This document shows, in pieces, positions 49,691-63,910 of a stretch of DNA of 64,000 nt. This stretch comes from Sinohyriopsis cumingii. Lineage: Eukaryota; Mollusca; Bivalvia; Unionida; Unionidae. Position 1 is the stretch's first letter, and each line of letters begins with the position of its first letter. The notes below the pieces were generated by a model, which did not search any database, was not told the DNA's origin, and saw only the letters and a program-made list of their open reading frames with translations. Location of the stretch: positions 53,457,608-53,521,607 of the forward strand of contig CM068842.1 of assembly GCA_028554795.2 (NCBI GenBank). Direction: 5' to 3'. Made by a program: the position numbers and the translations under genes.

Positions 49691-49989
49691 TCTTTTCAGA
49701 CCAGTTAGGGTACCCCCCTTTTTTCTCCCTAAGTTTATCTTGGTTTGTCTTTTTTAGCCTTAAGGTTCCATCTCCCTTTTTTTCTCTCTCTGTTGTTTTT
49801 GTTGTTGTAAATCTTGACTTTCTTTAATTTACTTAACTTTTGCTCTTCTTCTTTTCCTTGATTATGGAGTTGTTGTTGTTGTTTCCCATTTTGTTTTAAT
49901 GCATTTCCTTTAGCTTTTTAAGCCTGTTGTTGTTTTTGCTTTTGTTGTGTTCGTTGCTGTTGTTGTACGTTTCCCTTTTTTGGGTTTCG

Positions 49990-50919
49990 TTTACTGTTTT
50001 ACTGTTTTACTGCTGCTGTTCTTCCTCTTGTTTTCTTTTGGAAGGAGAAGATTGTCATATCTGTAACAAAATTTCGTTTTTCTTTCTCTAACGTCTTTGG
50101 GCATATTTTCTTCATGTGTCCTGTCTTTCAGGAAATCCTTCATTTCCGATGGTATATGCATCCCATTTCCATGATTTTACTGGAAACTCGTGCATGAAGA
50201 AAACTGCTTTCATATTCTTCAGTTCCGCGTTTTCGACTTCCAAAATCATTATCCCGTTTTTGATTGGACTATATGGATATGTGTCCATTCTACTGCTTGT
50301 GGCTCTTAGTATGAATTACTTTTCAAACCATTCTTTTGTTGCCTGCAGGGGTATTTCCAGCGGCAGGTCTGATAAGTGGAGTTCTCCCGCCTTTTTGTTT
50401 TCTTTACCATTGGTTCTGGTTCTCTTATGACTACTATTTCCCTTCCGATGTCCATTTCTCCGTAAGGGATTGTCGACTGGTTTCCCAGTGGTCTTAAAAT
50501 ATATCCTGTTGTTCCTTTTCTGTTTAGCCTGTCACTTAACTTGATGACATCTTTATTTACCCTTGTAAGAGCTATCGGTATTGTCACCACTGAAGGTCTT
50601 CTTTCCAAACGAATCCCTGATGGGTCTATTTCTTGGGTGCCCTCTTTATAAACGCATTCTAGGAACGAGCCTTCTTCTGTTTCATTTCTTCTTGTTTTTT
50701 AATTATTATTCCAAATCTGTGAGCTATTTGCAGTAAATCATCTTGCACGTGCAGCACGTGTTTTCAGTTGAGTTGTAGTCTTGTAGTTTTGTAGTTGTAC
50801 TTTTCTATGTTATCCTTTCTTTACATTTTTCATATGCTCTAGCTAGGCGTCTGAAAACTTTCTACTAATCCATTGTTTCTCCTGTGGACTTACCCGGCAG
50901 CTTGTTTCGTTCGTGCCAT
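49990..50919 (-). pseudogene. Decayed ORF starting with a histone H3 tail-like sequence, probably mobile-element derived
   Basis: On the minus strand an ATG at 50919 reads MARTKQAAG, then after one extra base KSTGE (50891-50877). Histone H3 begins MARTKQTARKSTGG, so 11 of these 14 positions match. H3 similarity stops there. Downstream, in shifting frames, come KVFRRLARAYEKCKERI, DDLLQIAHRFGIII and EGSFLECVYKEG, then an open stretch (50608-50306) with RRPSVVTIPIALTRVNKD and GTTGYILRPLGNQSTIPYG. A shift near 50415 leads to GELHLSDLPLEIPLQATKEW, ILEVENAELKN and KAVFFMHEFPVKSWKWDAYT. A Gln/Asn-rich low-complexity end follows, to about 49.75 kb. At least three frameshifts mark it as dead. The body is not a family I recognise; a gag-like or ORF1-like protein is the likeliest source. 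Confidence 0.5.
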
Positions 50920-51365
50920 GGTTGATCAATATTCGATAGACTTTATTTCTCAAGAATAAGTGTCATAATTTTAATTGCTTTATTGAGGGGGTAAGTGAAA
51001 GAAAAGAATAAACATTTTACGAGGAGAAAGTCGGATTAAGACGGCAAACAAAATCTTAGATCCAATTTTCCCGACAGGATAAAAATATAGAATCTGAGTT
51101 TGTGTACGTTGTGGATGGTGTTTGAGGCTTCTTTTCAGCTGGAAGTTATATAGAATAAGTAAAATTGAGAGATAGAGGGATACACCATTTGGAAATCTAA
51201 TTCTCTGTAAAATATCTTTGATTCAAACCTGTAGTCTGTGGTAAAAAAAATAATCTTGCCTGGGATAATGTGCTTGCAATTTGGAATTTACATACGTAAC
51301 AGTAAGGGTTGCTCCGCGTATATATCTCCTTTAAACGTCCCTCAATAGTTGTAAAAGCGAAATCA

Positions 51366-51485
<120 letters not shown>

Positions 51486-52901
51486 GATAGATATTGTATA
51501 GTCTGAGCTATACATGTTTTTAAACATATGTTGACTCGTGAATAATATGAAATTTCCACCTCACGTTTGCTTCATATGTCAATAGGGAATAGATCAGAAA
51601 GTGCAATACAATATTCAAAGTAAACATAATATTTAATGTAATATAATTAACCTATGTATCAACAATATGATATATAGAAATGTTTCAAAATATTATTATT
51701 TCTAATTAATATCTTGAACTCTATTCCATATAAACAGGTATATAACATACATATGCTGCAGAATTTAAGGATACGTACCAAGCGAAAAAAACAATGATAT
51801 TTTTGGTAAAAATATGATTGGCAGCATACATATGACACTTTTGTCAATTCAGATTATTATAAATCGCATAGCGCAGATCCAGTGGCAATGAGATAAATGA
51901 TCTGTAAGTTCATCACAAATACGGGATATACTAATTTTGTCATGTGATGCCAGTTCCACATGTGCAGCCAATGAAAACTCTTTACAGAACCAGACATCTG
52001 CAGTCAGTCGTAATACCTTGAGGTTAAAAAGCTGGTACATGTAATAGGTAGGAAAGTGTTGCCAATGTTCAGGCAGTAAAGTCTTATGAAACACGGCAAA
52101 TGTTAATAACAGGATGACACTGAATTTGGGTACAAAAAAGAAAAGAGTTATTGTCCAGGAGTGCCTAGTTACTTTCTTATTTTGTTTATTCGGTAAGTAG
52201 GTGAAACATCCAAAATTCAATCAGATGTATAATGTTTTAACTTCTAAACACAAGTAACTTAGTATATTTTAAAATTATACGATTATTTACAAACCTTAAA
52301 TAAACTGATGCAATTTGACTCGTACAACGGTCCTTCCACCTAACCCTATATCTTGTACACACCTCTAAAATTGTATCTGTGTACACATGTTCGATTTACT
52401 GTAATTTATTACAACGTTTGGGGGTTTTAATAAAAAATACACGTATCAGATTTGGTTGTTTGTTGTTTGTTGTTTTTTTTTTTTTTTTGGGGGGGGGGTC
52501 CTTTAATAAAACTGCCTCGAATATGCTTGGGCCGCTAAATCCCTTTGGCTTATAGAAATAAATTTGTTTGTATTGGATAATGTTGTATTGCATGTCTCTT
52601 TATGGAAGGAACATACAAATTCAGAAATTATGAATCCTCTTATTCCATATCATCAATCAGTGAGTGAATTTTTATAGCAATACAATGAATCAAGTCGCAG
52701 AACATGCAAGTGTGATCATCTCTTCTGGGTCGGTTTAGTCAAATATTTAATCAGCCGTCCATGCTTCATCGTGTGTCTGCGTGGAGTTAATGTTCCGTGC
52801 CGGTATTTCAGCCGACGGGAAATGAATCTAATATATGGAATCATTCCCTGCATAGTCTATATTATAGTGAACTGTACAACTTCATATCCGCGTATTTTTA
52901 T

Positions 52902-53297
52902 AACTTCACGTTTGTTGTAGGAATGGGATGGTGTTATGACTTCACGTTCGTTGTAGGAATGGGATGGTGTTATGAATTCACGTTCGTTGTAGGAATGGGA
53001 TGGTGTTATGAATTCACGTTTGTTGTAGGAATGGGATGGTGTTATGAATTCACGTTCGTTGTAGGAATGGGATGGTGTTATGACTTCACGTTTGTTGTAG
53101 GAATGGGATGGTGTTATGACTTCACGTTTGTTGTAGGAATGGGATGGTGTTATGAATTCACGTTTGTTGTAGGAATGGGATGGTGTTATGACTTCACGTT
53201 TGTTGTAGGAATGGGATGGTGTTATGACTTCACGTTCGTTGTAGGAATGGGATGGTGTTATGACTTCACGTTCGTTGTAGGAATGGGATGGTGTTAT
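52902..53297 (+). repeat. 36-bp minisatellite, exactly 11 units
   Basis: The unit begins ACTTCACGTTYGTTGTAGGA and ends ATGGGATGGTGTTAT. Eleven copies fill 396 bases with no indel. They vary only at a T/C site and a GAC/GAA site (plus AAC in the first unit). The period is a multiple of three, so both strands stay open: 12-residue units FTFVVGMGWCYD/E on plus and an ITPSHSYN-containing unit on minus. Flanks on both sides carry a half-unit-like ACTTCATATCC. The enclosing plus ORF has 181 codons. I favour a non-coding minisatellite. Confidence 0.95.
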
Positions 53298-53774
53298 GAC
53301 TTCATATCCACTGAGAAAACCAATGAAATTCATGATACATAAAAGTGATTCAGGTAGTCACATTTCGGCTCAAAATTGTGGGGACATTATGAATGAAATG
53401 GTGACATTTTTAGAATTGTCAAAAATACTGAAGCCAACATTTCTGAAGATAGTTTTAGCCTTGGATTGCATTAGAGTTAATTTCATGGTACTTCACTTTT
53501 CGCAAAGATACTAGGTGTGGTAACGTCTTTATATATCTATTAACTATGGTGGTTGTTATATATATTTGGTCTGAACTATTCCATATGTATTTATCTGAAT
53601 TATGACCCACATTTACAATGTAGGGAAACAATAATAGCCTTATTAGAAATTTTATTCGTATGGTACAATCAAAACATACGTTATTGACAATCTACAGTAA
53701 AAGTTGTTAAGTTCTATGAATATAAATGCACATTTATTGAGCTAAAATATATTTTTCTATGAATTTGATTGTCA

Positions 53775-54633
53775 TTCCATGGATTCTACACATGAACTAT
53801 GGACAAAGAAACTAGTATCCCCGTCCTTTCTTTACAACGAATGCATGGATTGGTCAATAACGTAATGACTTTCTAAAATAGATGGACTTTTCTACACCAT
53901 CCGTGCATGACGTATTAGCATACTTGTGTGTAAAATAAGTGAAGCTTTACATCGACGCCAATAATTTGAATTAATCATTTATACTAAATTATGTTTTCGG
54001 ATTAATTTATGAAACTGTCTGACCTCGTGAAGCAGAGAAGCATGACATTGATGTTATTGATTAATGTAACAATTACAAAGTAGGTATACATTAACTCCCC
54101 TATTTAGAAAGCTTACCTGTGGATATAATTAAATCGATAAAATGAATATATTTTGGTTAAATTGCTTTAAAGTTGCATTATCCCTTGTTAATGAACAAAA
54201 CTAAATATCAATTAGCGATTCATTTCATGCACACTACATATTAACTAATTATAAGGAAAATATTTATTATCCATGGACTGGTTTTATTTACATTGATTCA
54301 ATCCAGTTTTCTGTAAAACAATACATTCATAAGTCTAACAGATATTTTTGTACTCACTATACACAATGCATTAACATCCTAGTTTATAAAAGAATAGCTT
54401 ATTTATATTTTTTGTATTGAATGAAATATAAAAAGGTGATACACCCATAAGAAGCAATGATATACCATCAATATCTCTGACTGATATAATAAGATGATAG
54501 ACGCGTGTTTATAAGGCACATATTGATTAAATATCGTGTTCTTACGTACTGCAATAACGAGGTTGATATGTTTTGGTTTGCATTTGATACAGCTAAAATA
54601 AATCTCGCATGATCTCTCTCTCTCTCCCCCCCC

Positions 54634-54701
<68 letters not shown>

Positions 54702-57700
54702 ACAATTTGTAACATTTTAATATTCTTCCCATAACTGCATAATCATGACACATATATGTTCATTTTCTTTGTACGGTTAAGTGTAATCCATTATTAACTG
54801 ATACCATAGTTTCAATATTTAAGGAGAATGTTTGCCCATAAATAATGAAAAAATGATAATAAAATAGTAAATACTATTAAATTTACATTTCGAAATGTGC
54901 AAATCATTCATCTGTATTCATTATCCACTATGCTTACGCCATATTAAATAATTTAAAGCAGTGAGGGACCTAGATGAAGAAATTCCAGTGAGACATTTTC
55001 TTCTAACTGTATCTCCATTAAAGCTACATAGTGCGAACAATTTGACACTTAAAATTTGTTTGATCCTCAAAGAGGTAGAAGAATATTGGGGCATGCCATT
55101 TTGTTAAAAATGTCTCAGAACTATATGAGCTTTATTGCTTCCATACGAAAGAGAAATACGTTTAATCATTATTTTATATTATTTATTTATTTTAAAATGG
55201 TATGGAACTACATGGATTCAGATCACATGGTTAGGTGCATGTAGTACAATCAAGGATGTGCAAAACAATAACCCTTTAAAGGTTTCTTCTAAGAACAGAC
55301 AGAAGCATATAAGCTCCTTGAGCTTTCTTTCTTACTGTTTACAGTTGCCATATCACATAATCAACATAACGTATTCATCATTGCAGCCCTCTATCTGTCA
55401 TGTTAGTAATTTGGAGGGAAGTCCATCCTGTTAGAAATATTACTCTTTGATAACAATTTAACACAACTGACGAGACACTGTGTTATCCGACATTTAAGGT
55501 CATCGTAACATAGTATATCTATCTGTCGGTACATGTTTCAGAAACTGTAAAGTTTGATCATGATTAGGAAAAGGACCTTATTGGAACGAAATTTTTACGT
55601 TCATAAATAATGCACTGTGTTAAATGCAGCACTGGAAAGGTAAGCATCACATCGTTGGATAAACAAGTAAAACGTCTCGTGACACGTGTTATCGTCATGT
55701 TTATTTATAAAGTGTACATTGTGATGCTTATAACTAGCATAAGCTAATTAAAAAGTGGGTTTTTTTTATACTATTGTATGATTACTTTTGTCTTCTCAAA
55801 TGTCCTCTTGATGACTACAAGCAGGTTTTATTTTAATTATGACAGACACCTCTTATCACAATCGGTCAGCTGTGTTAAAAATAGGAATAACTTATTTCTA
55901 CACAAAAATGCGTAAAACACAGCCATATTTCTGTCTGGTATTTGCATTTTCAGATTTTGAATGTTTTTGTGGAGGTTGGGTAGATTATTTGTTTCATATT
56001 TTCTTCTTCCTTTTTAAGTTTTCCTTTTCACTGGATTTACCGAATCAGGTCAATTTTTGCCGTAAAGTAGCCAATCTAAACAATAATAACGTGTTTTCAT
56101 TTAGTATCTGAAATTTGCTATTTTTAAAGTGTTGCTGATGAAGTGATTATCGCGAAGCGTCTAATATGTATTAATACTCACGTCATCTGTGATCTCTAAG
56201 AAAGCCGTTGCTATCATTGGGATTATGTCTTGATATATGTGTATGGATTATTTGATTTACTTTACGGCGCTCTGGCTTGAATATTGGAAGAAGTAATCCT
56301 TAACTAGTTAATATAATGAACTTTTTAAAAACAAACCTGTCAGTCGATTTCTATTTTACAGGAGCCCAAAATTATAACATCATCATCGTCTTTGGGTAAC
56401 ATCAGTGGGTAATTTACTTGGTGTCGATCGCATTAGCAACCGTAACTTCAATAAACAATAGGATCCAAAACAACGTTATTGTGTGCTTTGTGAGAAATTC
56501 GTGCACTGGAAAGGATTAAACCATTTAATTCATCAATTCTCTGATCTTTATTTCAAGCTATATCTAAAATATTTTGAGTTTGTCATGTGAGAACAGGATG
56601 GTGATATTGTCCAACTTAACCTTATATTTTCCCTTGTCTTTTTAAAACAAATTGACTGTAAGTGCACCTTGTTACGAAACTATATTACAAGTTTATTTTA
56701 AATCCCCATTGGGAGTTTTATTTACTTGTATGTAACTATATTGCAATATCACTTTTAAATCCGCAGTGGTAGTTTTCCTTATTTGTAAGTAGGAAGACCT
56801 AATGAATTTAAAATTTCATTCATGTTGATCTAAGGTCGGAAACGTGTCATTTCTCCAGATGTAGCTTCTCTTGTCGAAAATTCCTCCACGAAACCAAATA
56901 CAATGCGTTGTTTATTTCACGGTTCGCCAGAGTCAAACCTAAAAAAAATATTTAAATGAAAAGCTATTGGTTGGAAAGCAATTTATTACTCATAATTTAA
57001 AAATAAATGTTCTTTATCTATCTGAGACACGCATGTTCATAAATTGAATATGCGTAACAGGTACTTTCCACGTGAAACGGTGATATTAACTAACGGCTTG
57101 TTGGTGTACTTAGTAGGATGTCAAAAGAATCCTGAAGTATGTATACATTTAATTCAACATGTATATTTAAGACTGGAAAATTGTTATTTCCCATCTGAAG
57201 TTAAAACAACTTCTTCCTACAACAAATCAACTTTAAACAGGTAACTCAGCCCTTCTAGTGTGTTTAAACAATTCAGACCTCAACGGTGCTATGATAAAAA
57301 TAGATCGCGAACATACACGGTAGTGTTTTAAATTACTGTTTGCGTCCATGTGATAGGTATGGCCGTACCTTGAAATAAATATAATTGCACCATTGCAGAT
57401 TGCAGTTATTTTAACCTTCCATGCACGCGTTGAAAGCTGAACAGGTACAATCGACCAATACCAATAGTAAACAAACATGCAGAATGGAAGTTTGTGTACT
57501 GTTGGTTGACTTTGGGTGTTGGTATTAGAATAGCACACAGCGGAAAGGAATGTCTTACTGACCTTGAACATTCATTTGTCAGCTCACGAGACATTATGCG
57601 TTTGACCTACATATTGAAGTTTCGCCTTGAACTTAACGGCTATAGAAAATGTATTCCCATATACAAATCATTGCAGTCAGCGGATAGGCATAAGGAAGTG

Positions 57701-57780
57701 ATTTTAATAGGACGCATAGATTAAGTCGGTAACAGTCCTAAAGATTGTTTATCGCGACTGACAATACCTTATCAGCAAAC
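53775..57780 (+). repeat. Duplicated block A, right copy, first part
   Basis: Direct-orientation counterpart of 2130-4080, expanded by several insertions, notably around 54.4-56.4 kb. Matches include 53885-53990, 54280-54310, 56400-56510, 56780-56890 and 57245-57770. Confidence 0.75.
54612..54704. repeat. (TC)n-C-rich-(TC)n-(CA)n compound microsatellite
   Basis: Polypyrimidine tract followed by about 14 CA units. The minus-strand ORF across it (Glu/Arg-rich) is an artefact. Confidence 0.95.
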
Positions 57781-57799
57781 AATCTTAAAGTTCGTACTG

Positions 57800-60700
57800 T
57801 GCTTGGAAATCGTTGGTAGTATTTACCATAGGTAATCTAAACAAACAACATTTCCCAAGTAATTTTGTTTTTGTTAGTGTTGTGGGCTTACTTAAACAGA
57901 TTGAATTCTTCACCCTTACAAATTAAATTAAAGGATGAGTATATTGATATTTTTATTTTCATCTTTAATAAACTTAATCGCTTTCCTCGATCTTTTTGTT
58001 TGCAATGGAGGGAGGATAAAAATGAAGGGAAAGCGAGAAAGGAATGATAAATACTTTAATTTTTATTAAACTAACAGAGCTTATTTAATTTAGTATTTAT
58101 TTGAGAAGAGAATAATTATTTAAAAAGGAGGAAGGGAATAAGATTTTTTTCAGGAAAAGAGAAGAGGTGGCATGGCATGGTAAGAGGATATGACTGGTAT
58201 AGGGTTCTCATTAAAGCAAGTGGTTTTCTTTTTCAATGAAAATAGTATTTAAAAAATTGGCTTTTATTAGTTTTAATTGGCAGCTATTAACTAATACACG
58301 GAAAGGTTTTCTTTTCAGGTTTAACGCCAATATCGTTTCTAACCGTTTTGTTAAGATTTATGAATATTTACATATAATTTAATGATAAAGTCAATGTGGT
58401 TGAAGTATCGAATATCAAAAACTTTAAATATAATTTAACGATTTAATTTGAAGATGTTTAAAATGCATTCTACGATTTCGCGAGAAAATCCGATATCTCA
58501 GATCTATAAATTGGCTTAACGATGCGGTCTGGGATATCCGAAAGATATAATTTGATATAACAATAAAATCCGAAGATATCCAAAATAGATATACTAACCC
58601 TCTAATCACGATACAATTCGAGAACATGAAAAAAAAATTCGCGTATTGCTTAATGATAAATCCGACGATATCCACAATTTGAAAGAAAATGTTGCGATAA
58701 AATCACATCATATCCATTGGTGATATAAATGACCATCTTCTGGATAATGTATGATAAAAATTAAATTATAGATTCAATGACATAAATTATTTAACAATAT
58801 CATTTAGCAATACAGAATTACGGCTACCAAACATTCTTAATAAGACACGTTATAAATTACAAAGCGGATAAATATTGAGAACAGCTGTGTTATTCATCAG
58901 CATAAAATAGCCATTCTGCCTTTGCTGAAGTATAAATTCGGATTAAACGAACTTAGTCATAAGACTTTGTCATACTCTCGTGTGGACTATGGTACGTTTA
59001 CAGCAGAAACCAAGCAATTTCCTTGGGAGGAATTTCTTAATAGCAAACACATTATGGGCCATGCTACTTATCCTCTCACATCGAATTACTATTGGCTATG
59101 ATTTTAAGTTACATATTACCTTAAGACCGCTGCATGGGCCTTCACATTATCAAACCTAGTTAAAAAATGCAGCAGCAAATGGGAGTCAAAAGTCGCTTTA
59201 AGAACGAACAATTATACCAAATAGCAAATTACTAAGAAGCTAGTAAATAAACTGAATTCTCTTAAAATGAAGGCGAAAGGAAAGCTTGGTTCAGAAGACT
59301 TTAACTTGTATATTTACCTCTTCGAATTGGAGAGCAATTTACAGACGTCTTAGAACTTAATGCGTTGAAAAGCATGTTAAATACAATGTATGCAACACAT
59401 TGAGGAAAAGCTAGCTTGAATTACGTCGTTTAAAGGACACTGTTATTTTATTTCTCTTATTAGTTACTTCAAAACCTTTGTATATTTCGCGCATGTATAG
59501 CACTGAGAATCCACCATATAATGTGTGTACAAAGATAATTAATTTGTATTCAGTTCGGTTCTATTATTAGAGTTTTATCGCCATTTTTTTGCTTGGATTT
59601 TGTTATCTTTCCAAAGAATTACACGCCACGATAAAGTAGTCTTGTCTTGCAAAATTATAAAAGCCACTTTTCTGTTTAACTTGAATACATGGGAACCTCC
59701 ATTATACAATAAATATTTCAACTCTTTAATTCAAAAGCAGTCTATTATACTTACAAACGTTGCACAGAAGCTTTGGTTTTGAAATAAAATGTTCGCGTTT
59801 ATTTGTACGTATCTTGAGTCAAACATGCTCAGGTTATTATTTTCCAATAGTACTACACATCACCTACTATATCGGTATGTGGTTCATACAAAACAAAACC
59901 TATTTTGTATTCGTTTCGTTAATGCATAAAGATGAATGTTCATGCATCCGAGTGGTAACAGAAAATTAACCTTATGAAACATATTTGAGCAATTCATAAA
60001 AACGATATCTTTAATGCATTCCGCTGGAATGGTATTGCTCTTATGACCATAGGTAAATATCTAACACAAAAATTCATAAAGTATATTACCTTATTTATAA
60101 AGGTTTATTAAGTTCAGAAAACTGGTAAATTTAATCGCTGAATTACCTCCCCTTCACCTCACGGTGCTCACATGACCATAAGAAGACATAATTCTGCAAT
60201 ATTTCATATAAAAATGATACATACAAACTGAAGGAAACAAATGCATAACTAGATCAGACTTATATCATTACGTATAATCTTGATAGATACAGGAAAGTAT
60301 AGTGCATGTTAATGTGTATGTAATTTGCATATACACACAGCAAAATGAAGCACAGAAAATACCTTAAAGAAAATCGTAGACACTATTCGTTATTTTCTTT
60401 GTACAAACAAAGAGACTTATACCATGTGAAACTTGTGATCAATTACATGAACTTTTCGAAATATGTATACATGTCTCATCATTTGTACACAAATGTTTTA
60501 CTTAACTGCTTTACCTAATGAAATAGATTTCTGAACTTTAACAAACTTACTAAAAGTCTAATATAGAACTTCAAAAGTTATCATCATTTCAAACTTGGTA
60601 ACCTGTACTTAAAATGGTTTGTTACAGTAGTCAGAATGTAAATATCATTTATATTATTAGTTGCGAATAATATAGTCTTTCAAAATTCTTATTAACATTA

Positions 60701-63640
60701 TCCTTCAAACAATGTTCTAACTTTAACCATAATAAATATACCATTGGCCCCTTTCTTTACATCTCAAAGATGCGTTATCATTCTCTAGTATTCTAGCTTT
60801 GTGTAAAAATGAATTTGTTCACAGCAGTAAATGCAATATTTTAAACCAAAGATCCCTTCATTTCATATCATCAGTCTCAGCACTTATAGAAACAAGATGA
60901 AACGTTTTATCGGGAGTTCAAAATCAAACTCTCGTCCATTTCTCCTGCAGGCTCGTGTTCTTTTCTTACTCTATTATTATTATTATTATTATTAAGTATA
61001 TAAAATTATGCGTCCTTTCTTGAGTCATCAAAATACATGATAATTTGATGTCATAACATACTCCAAAAATTTTCTGTTTATTTTTTAAACTGTCACTTTT
61101 TCACTTCTAATTAAATCTTTCCAATTTTGAGTAATTATCATTATCACTAGCACCGAATCGAAAAATATTCTCCTCAATCCATACATACGGTTTAATTCTT
61201 CATAAGCATAGAAGGACCATCCTATGCAACAACATTGATACTATTACCGAGACCTTAACGTTCTTTTATACAAAAACGTCTGTGAACCTAACATATTTAA
61301 ATTATACCTTGCTAAGAAGGTTTTAACATATTTTCTATTGTATCATCTTTCAAGTTCTTTGCAAAAGATTTTACATGCTTCTAGTACATTGTTCAAATAT
61401 GTATTAGTAACATATTTCAATCAAAATGTTATTATCATGAGATTCAAAAACAAATATATCATTAAAATCGAAACACGATAAAGACATACATTTTATTCTA
61501 CCTGCAGTTTCATAAAATCTTTATTTTTAAGAATCTTCAGATCTCCATGTGAAATATGAGGATCAATCAGATTTATATATTTTTGAAAAATAAATTTAGC
61601 TAAAGCTAAGGATTAAATTAAGATATATTTCCACGTATAATAATGCTTCTCCTTTTCCAACCATTACTAGTTTATTCCATCTTCCTGATTATATCATGTA
61701 ATTAAAAGTCCAAACATATTATAATTGAAATAATAATCACGTAAACTTTGAAAATGACTAGAATCATGATTTAACGATCAATTATTTCGAGTATAATATT
61801 TAATGTTCCAATTACACCCATTTTGTGCATGTATTTCCTAAAACATTAGCCATAAGAGATATTACTGAATTGGATTTGATAAGTAATTTAGAAACTCAAC
61901 ACCTCACCATCAATATTAGTCGCATTTTACTTCCTGGATAAATATCAGTCCCTCATTCAGACATATTTTGTTCTCAAAACTTACCGAATCAATCGATATG
62001 TTGTCGTAAGTATATGAATCTTTGTTAATGCTGAAACCTTAGGTCGTCAGATGGCAAATTAACAGTAGTTTTGCTTCTTTATCACCTATTCCTGCCTTAA
62101 TGAAGAACATTTCATATTATCATTATAATTAGAGTATAATAATCAACAACAGTTGACAAAAATGCTATGAAAATTGTTGTTCAACAATACAATATCAGTA
62201 ACAATAAAGGATCAACTATGTACACTTGAGATGCAGTAAAAGGTAAAAATATCAGAAGTTTTTAAGCAGCCATAAAGTGTTAGCAAAACCTTGTAAGACG
62301 TATAGAAGTGAGTCTTTTATTTTGTATAAATGAGACGTTTAACGATACCAATGTATACTGTAACACAAATGGATCAGCTTGAACAGTTCTCAAAAGAAGG
62401 AGGAAATAAAGGAAGTCTGATTGCTCATTTAATTCATCCTATTTTTTCATCATCACTAAAAGTACTGAAGACAGTGGCTGTCAAAATTCAAAAATACGAT
62501 TCCAGTAAATTAATTAATTTTAGGATCATATGAAAACTTATGATGTTCTTTCGCGCTGCATTCTCGAAAATTCCTGTTTGATTATAACAAACAAGGTCAA
62601 ATAAATATTTCAAAAATGAAATAAAAAGACAAGTTATTATTTTTATTCAAAATTAATTTACAGATAAAACAAATGTTTTGATCCTTTACATATAATTTAA
62701 TAAAGAAAATGCATCACGTTTAAGCAAAATGTGATATAAAAACAAACCAAAGGAATCTAACAAATGCGTTTATTATATTCAATCATTTCAATTAAGTTAG
62801 ATACCAAAAATAACGAAGTAGAATACATTTTGTTAACAAATAGTGTTCTCCAAATGAATACCAATTTTAATATCTTCGAAGTGAATATCTAACAAATTAT
62901 TGGAAACAATGAGCTTCAACTAAGAAGAGAAAAGCCAGACCTCATTATTTGCGATAGAATTTAAATTCAATCATATAGTTATCTAAATGATCTCATGTTT
63001 AAATTCATTCGGTTATAGGTACTTATTAATAATGCACCGTAATTTTACCAAAGTTATAAGTAGACTAAACTCAGAAGAAAATATCCTTTCACATTAATCT
63101 GTGGTTTTATGCGTATCGTGCATTGTAAATGTTTTGTTGACAAACAAAAGGTCAGTAATGTTTGTTATCATAGACTCTTTGTTGGTCAAAGAATTGTTTC
63201 TCTTGCAATCAAAATATTTGATACTCTAAGGATTCTCTCCGCTTTATACTTAAATTCTGCTACTTGTTTGCGACAAATCATATAGAGTCGATAACTAAAA
63301 TAGACTGATTCAGTGACAATAAAGCAAATTATTACTGATTACACTTTAATGGGAAAAGGTATCCACCGTCATACAAAGGCTAGACTTGTTATCACTGGAC
63401 ACTACGCCACTTTAATATATCACAGCTGACGTTCTTTTCAGGTACCCGTGTCGCATTCCGCTGCGTCAGTCTTTGTATGTGTTCCCTCAGGCACAAGAAC
63501 CCTTTCCAATTCTAATTGAACGACAGACGACAATGCGTGGTCATGAAGTAACGCCCATCTAATGTAACAGGAACAAATATGCACAGAGGGGTTGGGGCTC
63601 GAACTTAAATTGTCCAAATGTTAACCAGGCGTATCACTAA
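57800..63640. other. Intergenic, no gene seen; (ATT)n at 60971-60994
   Basis: Very AT-rich DNA with only short frames. It separates the two parts of the right copy of block A, which lie only about 0.5 kb apart in the left copy. Confidence 0.45.
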
Positions 63641-63649
63641 CAAAATACT

Positions 63650-63910
63650 GAAAACGACATGCAGGAACACAAGACAATACGTTTTGCTAAGAATCGTCTT
63701 GATCGATAGAATGCTATAAGTATATACTCTCTACGACATTACGTATTTACAGGTAGCATACCATTATCAGAAAGGTGAATAACTTCCAGCAAATTGTGTT
63801 GAAACAATTGTCAAGCTGACCTTGAAATGGTCTTCTTAGTCCATCAGTGACTTTGTTATTTGACCTCGCTCAATGGGACACAATAGTCGCACACCTGCAA
63901 ATGTAAAGAA
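63650..63910 (+). repeat. Duplicated block A, right copy, distal part
   Basis: Counterpart of 4590-4900, same orientation. The match may continue beyond the window edge. Confidence 0.7.

Noticed and set aside
50877..50919. A true histone H3 gene.
   Set aside because: Only the first 14 residues resemble H3. The rest of the fold is absent and the following frame encodes something else.
51849..52220. Minus-strand ORF of 123 codons with a hydrophobic segment (FSVILLLTFAVF).
   Set aside because: The length is within chance expectation for this much AT-rich DNA, no domain is recognised, and no splice or promoter support was found.
52902..53297. CRISPR array.
   Set aside because: Units are directly adjacent with no unique spacers, and the genome is eukaryotic.
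57233..57571. Minus-strand ORF of 112 codons in the right copy of block A.
   Set aside because: The left copy has stops and frame differences across the aligned segment, so coding is not conserved.
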